A DNA stretch of 64,000 bases from Mucilaginibacter sabulilitoris. GTDB taxonomy: Bacteria > Bacteroidota > Bacteroidia > Sphingobacteriales > Sphingobacteriaceae. The notes below the pieces were generated by a model that was not told the DNA's origin, made no database searches, and saw nothing but the letters and a program-made list of their open reading frames with translations. Shown in pieces: positions 34,223 through 41,746 of this stretch (position 1 is its first letter; each line of letters starts with the position of its first letter). The DNA lies in NCBI RefSeq assembly GCF_034262375.1, contig NZ_CP139558.1:1364001-1428000 (forward strand). Direction: 5' to 3'. The position numbers and the translations under genes are program-made.

Positions 34223-35134
34223 ATGAAAATTATTTTATCGGCCCTTATTTTAACTGTTGCAACCACTATGGCTTACAGCCAGGAAAAACCCATCGTACTT
34301 TATCCAAACGGTGTACCCAATTCAAAGACTGCACCAGCCGCTTATGTAGAAAATACGAGTAAAGATTTTCATATCAGTAAAGTAACCGATCCTACAATAA
34401 CCCCTTACTTGCCGGCAAAAGGTACCGCTAACGGAGCTGCTATCGTGGTTTGTCCGGGTGGTAGCTATTCTATATTAGCCTCGGCGCATGAGGGCACTGC
34501 CATTGCGCAGGAGTTTAACAAAATAGGAGTAACCGCTTTTGTTTTAAAATACCGCCTGCCCAGTGATGATATTATGAAGGACAAATCCATCGGTCCGCTG
34601 CAGGATGCGCAAACCGCTATCATGACGGTACGTAAACGCGCCGTCGAATGGGGTGTTGATCCGAACAGAATAGGTATTATTGGTTTCTCGGCAGGAGGGC
34701 ACCTGGCCTCAACCGCCGGAACGCATTTTGACAAACCGGTAATTGAAAATAACAACGTCAGCGTACGCCCTGACTTTATGATGCTCATTTACCCGGTAAT
34801 CACCTTTGGCGAATTTTCACACGTGGGTTCGCGCGAAAACCTGATCGGTAAAACACCATCGGCAGCGCAGGTTGATCTGTACTCCAACGAAAAACAAATT
34901 ACTGCCAATACACCTCCTACATTTTTGGTACATGCCGAGGACGATAAGACTGTACCGGTGCAAAACAGCCTGATGTTTTATGATAGCCTGCTCAAAAACC
35001 ATGTAAAAGCCGAAATGCACGTGTTTCAGGAAGGGGGACATGGATTTGGCTTGAACAACTCCAAAAACAAAGGCAAATGGTTTGACTGGGCCGCCAACTG
35101 GCTTGATGAAAACGGATTTTTGAAGGGGAAGTAG
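34223..35134 (+). CDS. Secreted alpha/beta hydrolase (BD-FAE/acetyl-esterase type)
   Basis: The 303-residue protein has a Sec signal peptide (KIILSALILTVATTMAYSQ). The hydrolase part includes AAIVVCPGGSYSILASAHEGTAIAQEFNKIGVTAFVLKYRLP (oxyanion-hole region), nucleophile GFSAGGHLAST, acid VHAEDDKTVPVQNSL and base GGHGFGLN. All three catalytic residues are present. The CPGG-Y and FVLKYRLP pattern is that of BD-FAE-like carbohydrate esterases, which remove acetyl or feruloyl groups from plant polysaccharides. No polysaccharide utilisation locus surrounds it, so the substrate remains a guess. Confidence 0.85.
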   Translation: MKIILSALILTVATTMAYSQEKPIVLYPNGVPNSKTAPAAYVENTSKDFHISKVTDPTITPYLPAKGTANGAAIVVCPGGSYSILASAHEGTAIAQEFNKIGVTAFVLKYRLPSDDIMKDKSIGPLQDAQTAIMTVRKRAVEWGVDPNRIGIIGFSAGGHLASTAGTHFDKPVIENNNVSVRPDFMMLIYPVITFGEFSHVGSRENLIGKTPSAAQVDLYSNEKQITANTPPTFLVHAEDDKTVPVQNSLMFYDSLLKNHVKAEMHVFQEGGHGFGLNNSKNKGKWFDWAANWLDENGFLKGK

Positions 35135-35143
35135 GATACATTC

Positions 35144-35179
35144 CAGCCTTACGAAGTTTTTAAAAATTTCGTAAGGCTG
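35144..35179. terminator. 12-base hairpin between the esterase and EF-Tu-like genes
   Basis: CAGCCTTACGAA (35144-35155) is the exact reverse complement of TTCGTAAGGCTG (35168-35179), loop of 12. No T-run follows, so it may be an attenuator, an RNA stabiliser or a terminator of unusual type. The next gene starts 16 bases later. Confidence 0.4.
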
Positions 35180-35195
35180 TCATTGATAAACTGCT

Positions 35196-35513
35196 ATGAA
35201 AGAAATAGACTTCATTGCTGAATTAACATACCTTTCTGCCGAAGATGGGGGGAGATCAACACCTGCTTTTTCGGGCTATCGACCACAAGTTAAGTTTGCT
35301 TTTAGCAATATGCAAACTTCAGGACAACAAACATTTTTAAATAAAGATATTGTTTATCCGGGGGAAATGATTCTTGCTAAAATAGCTCTTGCGTCACCTC
35401 AATTTTTTGAGAAAAAGCTGTATGTTGGGCTTGATTTTGAATTTAGGGAAGGGGCGAGAATAATAGGGAATGGAAGAATAACCGAAATCTTAAACAGAGA
35501 TTTGGAAAAATAG
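35196..35513 (+). CDS. Free-standing EF-Tu domain III-like protein
   Basis: The 105-residue protein matches the C-terminal beta-barrel (domain III) of elongation factor Tu: FIAELTYLSAEDGGRSTPAFSGYRPQVKFAF corresponds to the EF-Tu segment around TxxEGGRxTPxFxGYRPQFY, then VYPGEMILAKIALASP (the PGD strand) and LYVGLDFEFREGARIIGNGRITEIL (RFAIREGGRTVGAGVV region). There is no GTPase domain or domain II. The gene keeps the SGYRPQ loop that touches tRNA in EF-Tu. It could be an antitoxin-like, tRNA-related or purely structural adaptor; the function is not known. No neighbour explains it. Confidence 0.75.
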   Translation: MKEIDFIAELTYLSAEDGGRSTPAFSGYRPQVKFAFSNMQTSGQQTFLNKDIVYPGEMILAKIALASPQFFEKKLYVGLDFEFREGARIIGNGRITEILNRDLEK

Positions 35514-35543
35514 TTATGGGAAATATTAAACTTCGTAAGTGCT

Positions 35544-36101
35544 TTATGAATTTTTAATATATAAAAAAACATACTCCATCCCATCCAACTCATCCATAGC
35601 CTCACCAATTTTTATAAAACCTAAGCGGGTTACCAATTGGAGTGACGGTGTGTTGTCAGGCGATATGGATACCGCAAACTTCTGAACACCAAAATTACCT
35701 TGCGCCCAGGTCATCATTGCCTTTAATGCTTCGGTTGCGTAGTTAAGCCTTCTGTACCCAGTAAAAATACGATAACCCAGTTCAACCGCATCCCGCACGT
35801 AAGTATGCAGGTATTCAGGATCAGGGCGGGTATGAAAACGGATCATCCCTATCATTACTTTCTCCTCCGGCAATATAATGGCCCTTGCCGACCATGGGAA
35901 ATAATCCGAATCGCTATCCAATTGTTGCTGGCCGTATCTGAAACTGCTGGTATGTTCCAGCAGTTCTTTGGGTATACCGGCGCCAAGCAAATTGCCCGCA
36001 CTCCGCAGGTTACCGGCCAGGCACGCCTCAATAACATCAGTACTCATGAGGCGAAGTATCAGTCGCGGTGTAATGATATCATCTAAAGGGGTATTCGTCA
36101 T
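35544..36101 (-). CDS. GNAT-family N-acetyltransferase (RimJ/RimL-like)
   Basis: The 185-residue protein has the GNAT order: TPRLILRLMSTDVIEACLAG at the start, strands ARAIILPEEKVMIGMIRFH, a motif A region LGYRIFTGYRRLNYATEALKAMMTWAQGNFG (acetyl-CoA pyrophosphate loop here YRRLNYA), and FAVSISPDNTPSLQLVTRLGFIKIGEAMDELDG, the motif with the N-x-x-S-x-x-x-x-x-x-LGF pattern of RimJ/RimL types. The substrate could be an N-terminal amine or small molecule. It lies 16 bases after the transglutaminase-like gene on the same strand. Confidence 0.8.
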   Translation of the reverse strand: MTNTPLDDIITPRLILRLMSTDVIEACLAGNLRSAGNLLGAGIPKELLEHTSSFRYGQQQLDSDSDYFPWSARAIILPEEKVMIGMIRFHTRPDPEYLHTYVRDAVELGYRIFTGYRRLNYATEALKAMMTWAQGNFGVQKFAVSISPDNTPSLQLVTRLGFIKIGEAMDELDGMEYVFLYIKNS

Positions 36102-36117
36102 AAGGGTGGGGGGAGTG

Positions 36118-36975
36118 TTATTCGAGTATGGCCAGCAGCTCGTTCATTTCGTCAACCTTTTCCATGGCGCCTAAGTTTTCGTAAGCACTGATGAGGTTGC
36201 GGATCACCCTTTTAATGATCTCAGTATTGGAGCATGGTTCATAAAACTGCTTATCAAACTTCAGGTTCAGCTGCTTCAGGAACATATCCACATCGCGCCG
36301 GCCGAAGATAAACCCCTTGTTAAACGCGTTGATGTAAAATAGAATGTTGCTTTCAAACTCACTTTGCTGGCTTTCGTCAAGGTAGGCTAAAATAAAGTGC
36401 TGCGGCAAGTTTACACCATAAACAGGTATATCCAGTTTCTGGGCAATTACAGAGTAAATAATGGCCAATGATATCTGGTTGCCTTTTTTTGTTTCGAGCA
36501 CCTGGCTCAGATAGCTGTTTTGCGGGTCGAGGTGATTGGATGTGTTGCCGCTAAAACCATATATGTTATAAAACACATGGTTAATCAGCTTTATTTGCTC
36601 TTTGGGACTGGCCTCGTGCATCATCTGTATCCAGATGTCGCGTTTAATACCTTCTACCTGGTTAATGATCTTTTGCTCGTCGAGGTCGGGGTATTGGTAG
36701 CGGTTAATGATCAGGATGCCCTGTAGCAGGTCAAAAGCCCCGCTCTGGTGCCATAATTTGAGATCATTTTTCAGGGTGCCGAACTGTATTTCGTGTACCA
36801 GGTTGGCAATGCGCTCCTGTTGTATGGCGTCAAAAGCCTGCTCAAATGCCGATTCGAGGTAGGCAATGGCCTCTACGCCGTATGACATTAGTTTATCATG
36901 CACATGCTCATATATCTCAACGTCGGGGTCGTCGAGCAAGCGGATCAGGGAATTTACTTCAGTGGGATTAATCAT
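36118..36975 (-). CDS. Transglutaminase-like (SirB1-type) protein
   Basis: The 285-residue protein has an all-helical N-terminal part (residues 1-90) and the SirB1/transglutaminase-like core: LINHVFYNIYGFSGNTSNHLDPQNSYLSQVLETKKGNQISLAIIYSVIAQKLDIPVYGVNLPQHFILAYLD. In SirB1 proteins a cysteine sits before the SLA-Y helix; here that position reads GNQISLAIIY, as in the whole catalytically dubious group. The C-terminal helices fit TPR-like units. Homologues are widespread with unknown function. It probably shares a transcript with the acetyltransferase gene. Confidence 0.75.
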   Translation of the reverse strand: MINPTEVNSLIRLLDDPDVEIYEHVHDKLMSYGVEAIAYLESAFEQAFDAIQQERIANLVHEIQFGTLKNDLKLWHQSGAFDLLQGILIINRYQYPDLDEQKIINQVEGIKRDIWIQMMHEASPKEQIKLINHVFYNIYGFSGNTSNHLDPQNSYLSQVLETKKGNQISLAIIYSVIAQKLDIPVYGVNLPQHFILAYLDESQQSEFESNILFYINAFNKGFIFGRRDVDMFLKQLNLKFDKQFYEPCSNTEIIKRVIRNLISAYENLGAMEKVDEMNELLAILE

Positions 36976-37020
36976 ACGCCGTAACGCTAAAATACTAAAC
37001 CTTTATTTATTTTTACAGCG

Positions 37021-37809
37021 ATGTTAAATTTTAGGTTCGTTAAGGATTACCTGTTGCACCGCCTCAGGGCAAAAAACAGGCACGGCTTACACTCTCCATT
37101 TGTTTACAAGCTGGTTGATACTGTAATTTACGATTATGCCGGCCAAAAAGTATACCACGAAATTGAAGATATACGCAAAAAGTTACTTGTTGACAATCGC
37201 GTGATCACCATAACCGATTTGGGTGCGGGTTCACACCTGAACAATAACCGGCAAAAACAAATAAAGAGCATCGCAGCGAATGCGCTCAAACAACCAAAGC
37301 TTGCTCAGTTGCTTTACCGGCTGGCGGCGTATTTTAAACCTCGTAATATTATTGAGCTGGGCACTTGCCTGGGTATAACTACGCTTTACCTGCAAAAGGC
37401 GGTGCCAAACGCTAAGGTCTATACCATGGAGGGCTGTCCGCAAACGGCGGGTGTGGCCAGCGAAACTTTTGAGCAGGCAGGTTTAAATAACATCGACCTG
37501 ATAACCGGTAATTTTGATGACAACCTGCCCGGGGTAATTGATAAGCTTGATAAGCTCGACTTTGTGTTTGTCGACGGTAACCACCAGAAAGATGCTACCC
37601 TCAAATATTTTGAATGGTGCCTGCCAAAAGTGCATGAAGGCACCCTGCTCATATTTGATGATATATACTGGAGCGAAGGGATGAAAGAGGCCTGGGCACA
37701 GATCAAGGCACATCCGCAGGTTACGGTAACGGTCGACCTGTTTTGGATAGGGCTGGTATTGTTTAAACCTGGCCGGGCCGAAAAGGAGCACTTTCTGATC
37801 AGATATTAG
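37021..37809 (+). CDS. SAM-dependent O-methyltransferase-like protein
   Basis: The 262-residue protein has an N-terminal helical cap (LHRLRAKNRHGLHSPFVYKLVD), then a class I Rossmann fold: NIIELGTCLGITTLYLQKAVPNAKVYTMEGCP (motif I with E at strand 2), LDFVFVDGNHQKDATLKYFEWCLPKVHEGTLLIFDDIYWSEGMKEAW. The DGNH and DDIYW pair resembles catechol-type O-methyltransferases of the OMT_3 group, where the Asp residues hold a metal. The HGLHSPF N-terminus is characteristic of a Bacteroidota subfamily. The acceptor is unknown. Confidence 0.8.
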   Translation: MLNFRFVKDYLLHRLRAKNRHGLHSPFVYKLVDTVIYDYAGQKVYHEIEDIRKKLLVDNRVITITDLGAGSHLNNNRQKQIKSIAANALKQPKLAQLLYRLAAYFKPRNIIELGTCLGITTLYLQKAVPNAKVYTMEGCPQTAGVASETFEQAGLNNIDLITGNFDDNLPGVIDKLDKLDFVFVDGNHQKDATLKYFEWCLPKVHEGTLLIFDDIYWSEGMKEAWAQIKAHPQVTVTVDLFWIGLVLFKPGRAEKEHFLIRY

Positions 37810-37817
37810 TAAGTGGT

Positions 37818-37877
37818 ATGTTATACGTTTGACGTGATACGTTTTTATGCGTACAACGTATTACGTAAAACGTACCA
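37818..37877. repeat. Dispersed-type inverted repeat G (ACGT words)
   Basis: TATACGTTTGACGTGATACG and TACGTAAAACGTAC words face each other around TTTTTATGCG, giving an imperfect dyad of about 60 bases between convergent genes. It probably serves as a terminator for both. Confidence 0.45.
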
Positions 37878-37886
37878 CCTCCTCGC

Positions 37887-39020
37887 CTAAAACGCCTGCC
37901 CTAAACCTACATAAAAACCACTTTGACGGGCTTCGCCGGCAACTTTTTGGCCAACGCCGTAATCGGCACGTATACTCAGGCCTTTTTCTATATCAAAAAA
38001 GTAACGGAGGCCGCCACCATAGTTCGGTTTAAGTTCGCTGAAGCTGAAATCTTTATTAAATACCTCGCCGGTACCTACAAATCCAACAATACCTATGCGG
38101 TCGTTCAGTCGGTAGCGCAGTTCTGTTTGGCCAACGGTAAGGTTGCGGTCGCGGTAACGGCCATTGTAGTATCCGCGCATAATCTCGTCGTTGCCCATAG
38201 CCGGGAGTAGGAAAAATGGCGATTGTCCGCCAATCATGCTTTGGTCCTGAATATCTATTCCCAGTACCAATTTTTTAGTGATTAAAAAAAACTGGGTGTA
38301 CTCTATATTGAAAAAGCCTCCTTTATAATCAAAACCCGATATACCTTTGGTTAGTTGAAGCGACGTGCTGATGAGCGCGCCGCGGGTAGTATAGGTGTTA
38401 TTGTTACGACTGTCAAAAATAAGACTTGGCCCAACATATATGCTGGTGCCCCCATCCCTGAACTGCACCCGCGGATCTGTATAAAAAATACTTTTAGGCT
38501 GGCCGTCGCTAAAACTGTAATGATCGCCGCCCGCAACCAGTCCTACATAAAAATTATCAGCAACCTTTTTTTCGGCGGCAAAGTTTATTTTCAATCTTTT
38601 TTGCCCAATACGGTCTTTATTGGCTTTAACGGTGTTGTTGCCTATACCATAAAAATCAAACGGGAAATTGATATAGCCAATGCCGGCGGTATAATGATAT
38701 TTGTTTTGCGGTGTCCAGTAGCTGGTGCTCAGGCTAAGGCGGTTTTGCCCTTTGGTGGTAATGGTGGCATAGCCAAAAATATTTGATACACGGGTATTGC
38801 GACTGGCCGTATCGGTATAAAAAGAATACAAACCTGCGCCGCCTGCTTCCAGGCCTGTTTCGGGCGCCGAACTCAATACAGGCAAGATAACAAAGCTGCT
38901 TTTGCGGGTTGTATCTTTATCAAAATACATTTTCCTGATGAATTTGGGCAGCAGGTGAGTTTGCGAAAAAGCAGTTTGTACACTTATAATAATAAGCAGA
39001 GTAGTAAGTATTTTTTTCAT
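37887..39020 (-). CDS. BamA/TamA-family outer-membrane beta-barrel protein
   Basis: The 377-residue protein has a signal peptide (KKILTTLLIIISVQTAFSQ) and consists almost wholly of amphipathic strands ending in aromatic residue Phe (YVGLGQAF). Landmarks of the Omp85 barrel are present: SFVILPVLSSAPETGLEAGGAGLYSFY at the first strands and DRIGIVGFVGTGEVF followed by GLRYFFDIEKGLSIRADYGVG near the end. No POTRA domain precedes the barrel, so it belongs to the short bacterial-surface-antigen type, not to BamA itself. A role in outer-membrane insertion or transport is inferred from the family only. Confidence 0.82.
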   Translation of the reverse strand: MKKILTTLLIIISVQTAFSQTHLLPKFIRKMYFDKDTTRKSSFVILPVLSSAPETGLEAGGAGLYSFYTDTASRNTRVSNIFGYATITTKGQNRLSLSTSYWTPQNKYHYTAGIGYINFPFDFYGIGNNTVKANKDRIGQKRLKINFAAEKKVADNFYVGLVAGGDHYSFSDGQPKSIFYTDPRVQFRDGGTSIYVGPSLIFDSRNNNTYTTRGALISTSLQLTKGISGFDYKGGFFNIEYTQFFLITKKLVLGIDIQDQSMIGGQSPFFLLPAMGNDEIMRGYYNGRYRDRNLTVGQTELRYRLNDRIGIVGFVGTGEVFNKDFSFSELKPNYGGGLRYFFDIEKGLSIRADYGVGQKVAGEARQSGFYVGLGQAF

Positions 39021-39034
39021 AGGGTATGTGGTGG

Positions 39035-39042
39035 CAAATATA
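39035..39042 (-). promoter_or_regulatory. Bacteroidota -7 box of the Omp85-like gene (TATATTTG)
   Basis: On the minus strand TATATTTG fits TAnnTTTG, 14 bases before the start. The upstream side runs into family D repeat sequence. Confidence 0.35.
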
Positions 39043-39043
39043 T

Positions 39044-39100
39044 GATTTCAAATGTGCAAATGCGCGGGTATGCAAATGTGCGGATTTCAAATGTGCAGAT
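39044..39100. repeat. Dispersed repeat family D, triple copy
   Basis: GATTTCAAATGTGC appears at 39044 and 39083, with TATGCAAATGTGC between them. It is related to 17070-17130 and 19780-19814. It fills the divergent promoter region between the Omp85-like gene and the deoxyhypusine synthase homologue. Confidence 0.55.
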
Positions 39101-39152
39101 AAAAATCCCGGTTCAGACAAAAATCCACTTATCTACACATTATAAAAATGCC

Positions 39153-39160
39153 TACTTTTG
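39153..39160 (+). promoter_or_regulatory. Bacteroidota -7 box (TACTTTTG)
   Basis: TACTTTTG fits TAnnTTTG and lies 22 bases before the start of the deoxyhypusine-synthase-like gene at 39183. Confidence 0.45.
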
Positions 39161-39182
39161 CACCGAATTTTATTGATATACT

Positions 39183-40163
39183 ATGAGCATCACAAGAGGA
39201 CCTATTTCGCAGTTTATTGAAAAGAACTATCTGCACTTTAACGCGGCAGCATTAATGGATGCGGCAAAGGGATATGAAACGCACCTTGACGAGGGCGGCA
39301 AAATGATGGTTACCCTTGCCGGTGCTATGAGTACGGCAGAACTGGGTATTTCGCTGGCCGAGATGATCCGCCAGGATAAGATAGCCATCATTTCGTGTAC
39401 CGGCGCCAATCTCGAAGAGGATATTATGAACCTGGTAGCGCACTCGCACTACAAAAGGGTGCCTAATTACCGCGACCTGAGCCCGCAGGAAGAGTGGGAC
39501 CTGCTTGAAAATCATTATAACCGAGTTACCGATACCTGTATCCCGGAGGAGGAAGCATTCCGCCGTTTGCAAAAACATATCCATAAAATATGGAAAGATG
39601 CTGATAACAGCGGTGAGCGTTATTTTCCGCATGAGTACATGTATAAAATATTGCTGAGCGGTGAGTTGGAACAATATTATGAAATTGACCCTAAAAATTC
39701 ATGGATGCTGGCCGCTGCCGAAAAAAACCTGCCAATTGTTGTACCAGGCTGGGAAGACAGCACCATGGGCAACATTTTTGCATCGTACATAATTAAAGGC
39801 GAAATTAAGGCATCTACCATGAAAAGTGGTATTGAATACATGGCCTGGCTTGCCGACTGGTATACCAAAAACTCATCGGGCAAGGGCATTGGCTTTTTCC
39901 AGATAGGTGGTGGTATTGCCGGCGACTTCCCGATATGTGTTGTGCCGATGCTTTACCAGGATATGGAGATGCATGATGTTCCGTTCTGGAGCTACTTCTG
40001 CCAGATATCCGATTCAACAACTTCTTACGGCTCGTACTCAGGCGCTGTACCTAATGAAAAAATAACCTGGGGCAAACTGGATATACATACGCCTAAGTTT
40101 ATTGTGGAGAGCGACGCTACAATTGTTGCACCACTGATATTTGCCTGGATATTAAAACAATAA
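39183..40163 (+). CDS. Deoxyhypusine synthase homologue without catalytic lysine
   Basis: The 326-residue protein follows deoxyhypusine synthase along its length: MMVTLAGAMSTAELGISLAEMIRQDKIAIISCTGANLEEDI (NAD site), NLPIVVPGWEDSTMGNIFASY, GIGFFQIGGGIAGDFPICVV, and TTSYGSYSGAVPNEKITWGKLDIHTPKFIVESDATIVAPLIFAWIL. In true deoxyhypusine synthases the active-site lysine follows the GGG motif (GGGxxKHHI); here that place reads GGGIAGDF, so the lysine that carries the aminobutyl group is absent. Bacteria lack eIF5A, and related bacterial enzymes make homospermidine or act in other polyamine steps. What this lysine-free form does is unknown. It has its own promoter box and terminator. Confidence 0.85.
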   Translation: MSITRGPISQFIEKNYLHFNAAALMDAAKGYETHLDEGGKMMVTLAGAMSTAELGISLAEMIRQDKIAIISCTGANLEEDIMNLVAHSHYKRVPNYRDLSPQEEWDLLENHYNRVTDTCIPEEEAFRRLQKHIHKIWKDADNSGERYFPHEYMYKILLSGELEQYYEIDPKNSWMLAAAEKNLPIVVPGWEDSTMGNIFASYIIKGEIKASTMKSGIEYMAWLADWYTKNSSGKGIGFFQIGGGIAGDFPICVVPMLYQDMEMHDVPFWSYFCQISDSTTSYGSYSGAVPNEKITWGKLDIHTPKFIVESDATIVAPLIFAWILKQ

Positions 40164-40180
40164 TTTAAATTTTCAATAAG

Positions 40181-40220
40181 TTGACGGTGCAATTGACAAT
40201 TGAAAAAATTGCGCCGTCAA
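40181..40220. repeat. 14-base inverted repeat after the deoxyhypusine-synthase-like gene
   Basis: TTGACGGTGCAATT (40181-40194) pairs with AATTGCGCCGTCAA (40207-40220) with one mismatch. It could fold as a hairpin in the 3' untranslated region. No T-run follows directly. Confidence 0.5.
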
Positions 40221-40221
40221 T

Positions 40222-40257
40222 CAAAAAGCCTGCCTATGTTGTTTAAAGGGCTTTTTG
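40222..40257 (+). terminator. Terminator upstream of the act operon
   Basis: CAAAAAGCC (40222-40230) pairs with GGCTTTTTG (40249-40257). The T-run is part of the stem, as in many bidirectional terminators. It separates the previous gene from the respiratory operon. Confidence 0.6.
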
Positions 40258-40326
40258 AAGTTATTTAGAACGATTATAAATTATAGGTTACTGTCATTTA
40301 TGTGTCAGCGATACTGTAATAAATTT

Positions 40327-40334
40327 TACTTTTG
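40327..40334 (+). promoter_or_regulatory. Candidate act operon promoter -7 box (TACTTTTG)
   Basis: TACTTTTG fits TAnnTTTG and lies in the 160-base stretch between the terminator and actA; the leader would be about 75-80 bases. No clear TTTG at the -33 position. Confidence 0.4.
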
Positions 40335-40416
40335 TGCCTGAAATAATCAGATAGAATTACATCTATACAGCGGTTTCAAACATTAATATAAAAATTATTT
40401 AGCATAAATACACTTT

Positions 40417-41709
40417 ATGAGAAATTTCTCATTGATTTTTAAACAATTCTCAAGGTCGGTTCTGATCATTGCCGGGTTTGCTTTTTGGGGTTTTTCAAAT
40501 GCTTATGCACAAGCCGATGTGGCTAAAGGCGAAGCGATCTTCAAAGCCAAATGTACTGCCTGTCATAAAATCGATCAGCAATTAATTGGTCCTGCGCTGG
40601 GGCCGCAGCTTACCGAAGAAACGGATGACAAGTACCTAATCCAGTGGATCCAGAACAACCAGGCGTTGATCGCGGCTAAAAATCCTAAGGCCTTAGCTAT
40701 TTACAACAAGTTTAACCAGGCCGGCATGACGGTATTCACCGAGCTTTCCGACGCTGATGTAACTAATGTTATAGCCTATGCACGCGGCGAGTGGAAAACC
40801 ATGCAGGAAGAAAAAGCCAAAGGTGGCGGTGCTGGCGGAGCAAACGCTGCGGTTGCAGAAACCGGCCCAAGCAGCATGGTTATCTGGGGGCTGATTGGTG
40901 TTATCGTTATCGCGTTCATCGTAATACTGGTATTAAACAGGGTAGTAGCTACTTTAGAGCGCTTGCTGTTAAAAGGTAAAGGTGTTATAATTGAAGACGA
41001 AGCTGAACCAACTGCCGAAGAAGCTGCTGCAAAAGCTGCCAAGAAAGACCTGCTTAAACAGATCCTCAAAAATAAGAAACTGGTATTCTTTATTATACTA
41101 TGTGGTACGATTGCTATGGGCAGCTGGGGCTGGGTTACGTTGTGGAACACCAACGTGCACACCAACTATCAACCGGTACAGCCTATCAAATACTCGCATG
41201 AACTGCATGCCGGTACCATGAAAATTGATTGTCAATATTGCCATACCGGTGCATACAAATCAAAAAATGCTTCTATACCATCATTAAACGTATGTATGAA
41301 CTGCCACAAGGTTGTTAAAACCGAGTCGCCTGAAATACATAAGATATATGACGCGTTAGGGTACGATCCTAAAACACAAAAGTATGACAGCACCGCGGCT
41401 AAACCTATCCAATGGATACGCGTTCACAACCTGCCCGATCTGGCTTACTTTAATCACTCACAACACGTAAAAGTTGGCGGTATTAAATGTCAAACCTGCC
41501 ATGGTCCTATTGAAACCATGAAAGAGGTTAAACAATATTCACCGCTTACCATGAAATGGTGTATACAGTGCCACAAACGTACCGAAGTTAACGGTAAAGG
41601 AAACGCTTACTATGATAGCATACTTGCTGCTCACGATAAGATCAAGAAGGGCGAGAAAGTTACTGCCGCGGTATTGGGTGGTATCGAGTGCGGTAAGTGT
41701 CACTATTAA
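40417..41709 (+). CDS. actA: Alternative complex III subunit ActA, multihaem cytochrome c
   Basis: The 430-residue protein has a signal/anchor segment (RSVLIIAGFAFWGFSNAYAQ), then a mono-haem cytochrome domain with CTACH at 46-50, two membrane helices (SMVIWGLIGVIVIAFIVILVL and KLVFFIILCGTIAMGSWGWVTLW) and a C-terminal region with five more CxxCH sites: CQYCH, CMNCH, CQTCH, CIQCH and CGKCH. That is six haem sites, one more than the pentahaem ActA of Rhodothermus. ActA passes electrons from quinol oxidation toward the periplasmic acceptor. It is the first gene of the actABCDEF order. Confidence 0.92.
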   Translation: MRNFSLIFKQFSRSVLIIAGFAFWGFSNAYAQADVAKGEAIFKAKCTACHKIDQQLIGPALGPQLTEETDDKYLIQWIQNNQALIAAKNPKALAIYNKFNQAGMTVFTELSDADVTNVIAYARGEWKTMQEEKAKGGGAGGANAAVAETGPSSMVIWGLIGVIVIAFIVILVLNRVVATLERLLLKGKGVIIEDEAEPTAEEAAAKAAKKDLLKQILKNKKLVFFIILCGTIAMGSWGWVTLWNTNVHTNYQPVQPIKYSHELHAGTMKIDCQYCHTGAYKSKNASIPSLNVCMNCHKVVKTESPEIHKIYDALGYDPKTQKYDSTAAKPIQWIRVHNLPDLAYFNHSQHVKVGGIKCQTCHGPIETMKEVKQYSPLTMKWCIQCHKRTEVNGKGNAYYDSILAAHDKIKKGEKVTAAVLGGIECGKCHY

Positions 41710-41746
41710 TAAATAAGAATTTAGCATTACAGTTTATATAGCTTAA

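Noticed and set aside
37887..39020. BamA itself
   Set aside because: The protein has the barrel but no POTRA domains and is far too short (377 residues).
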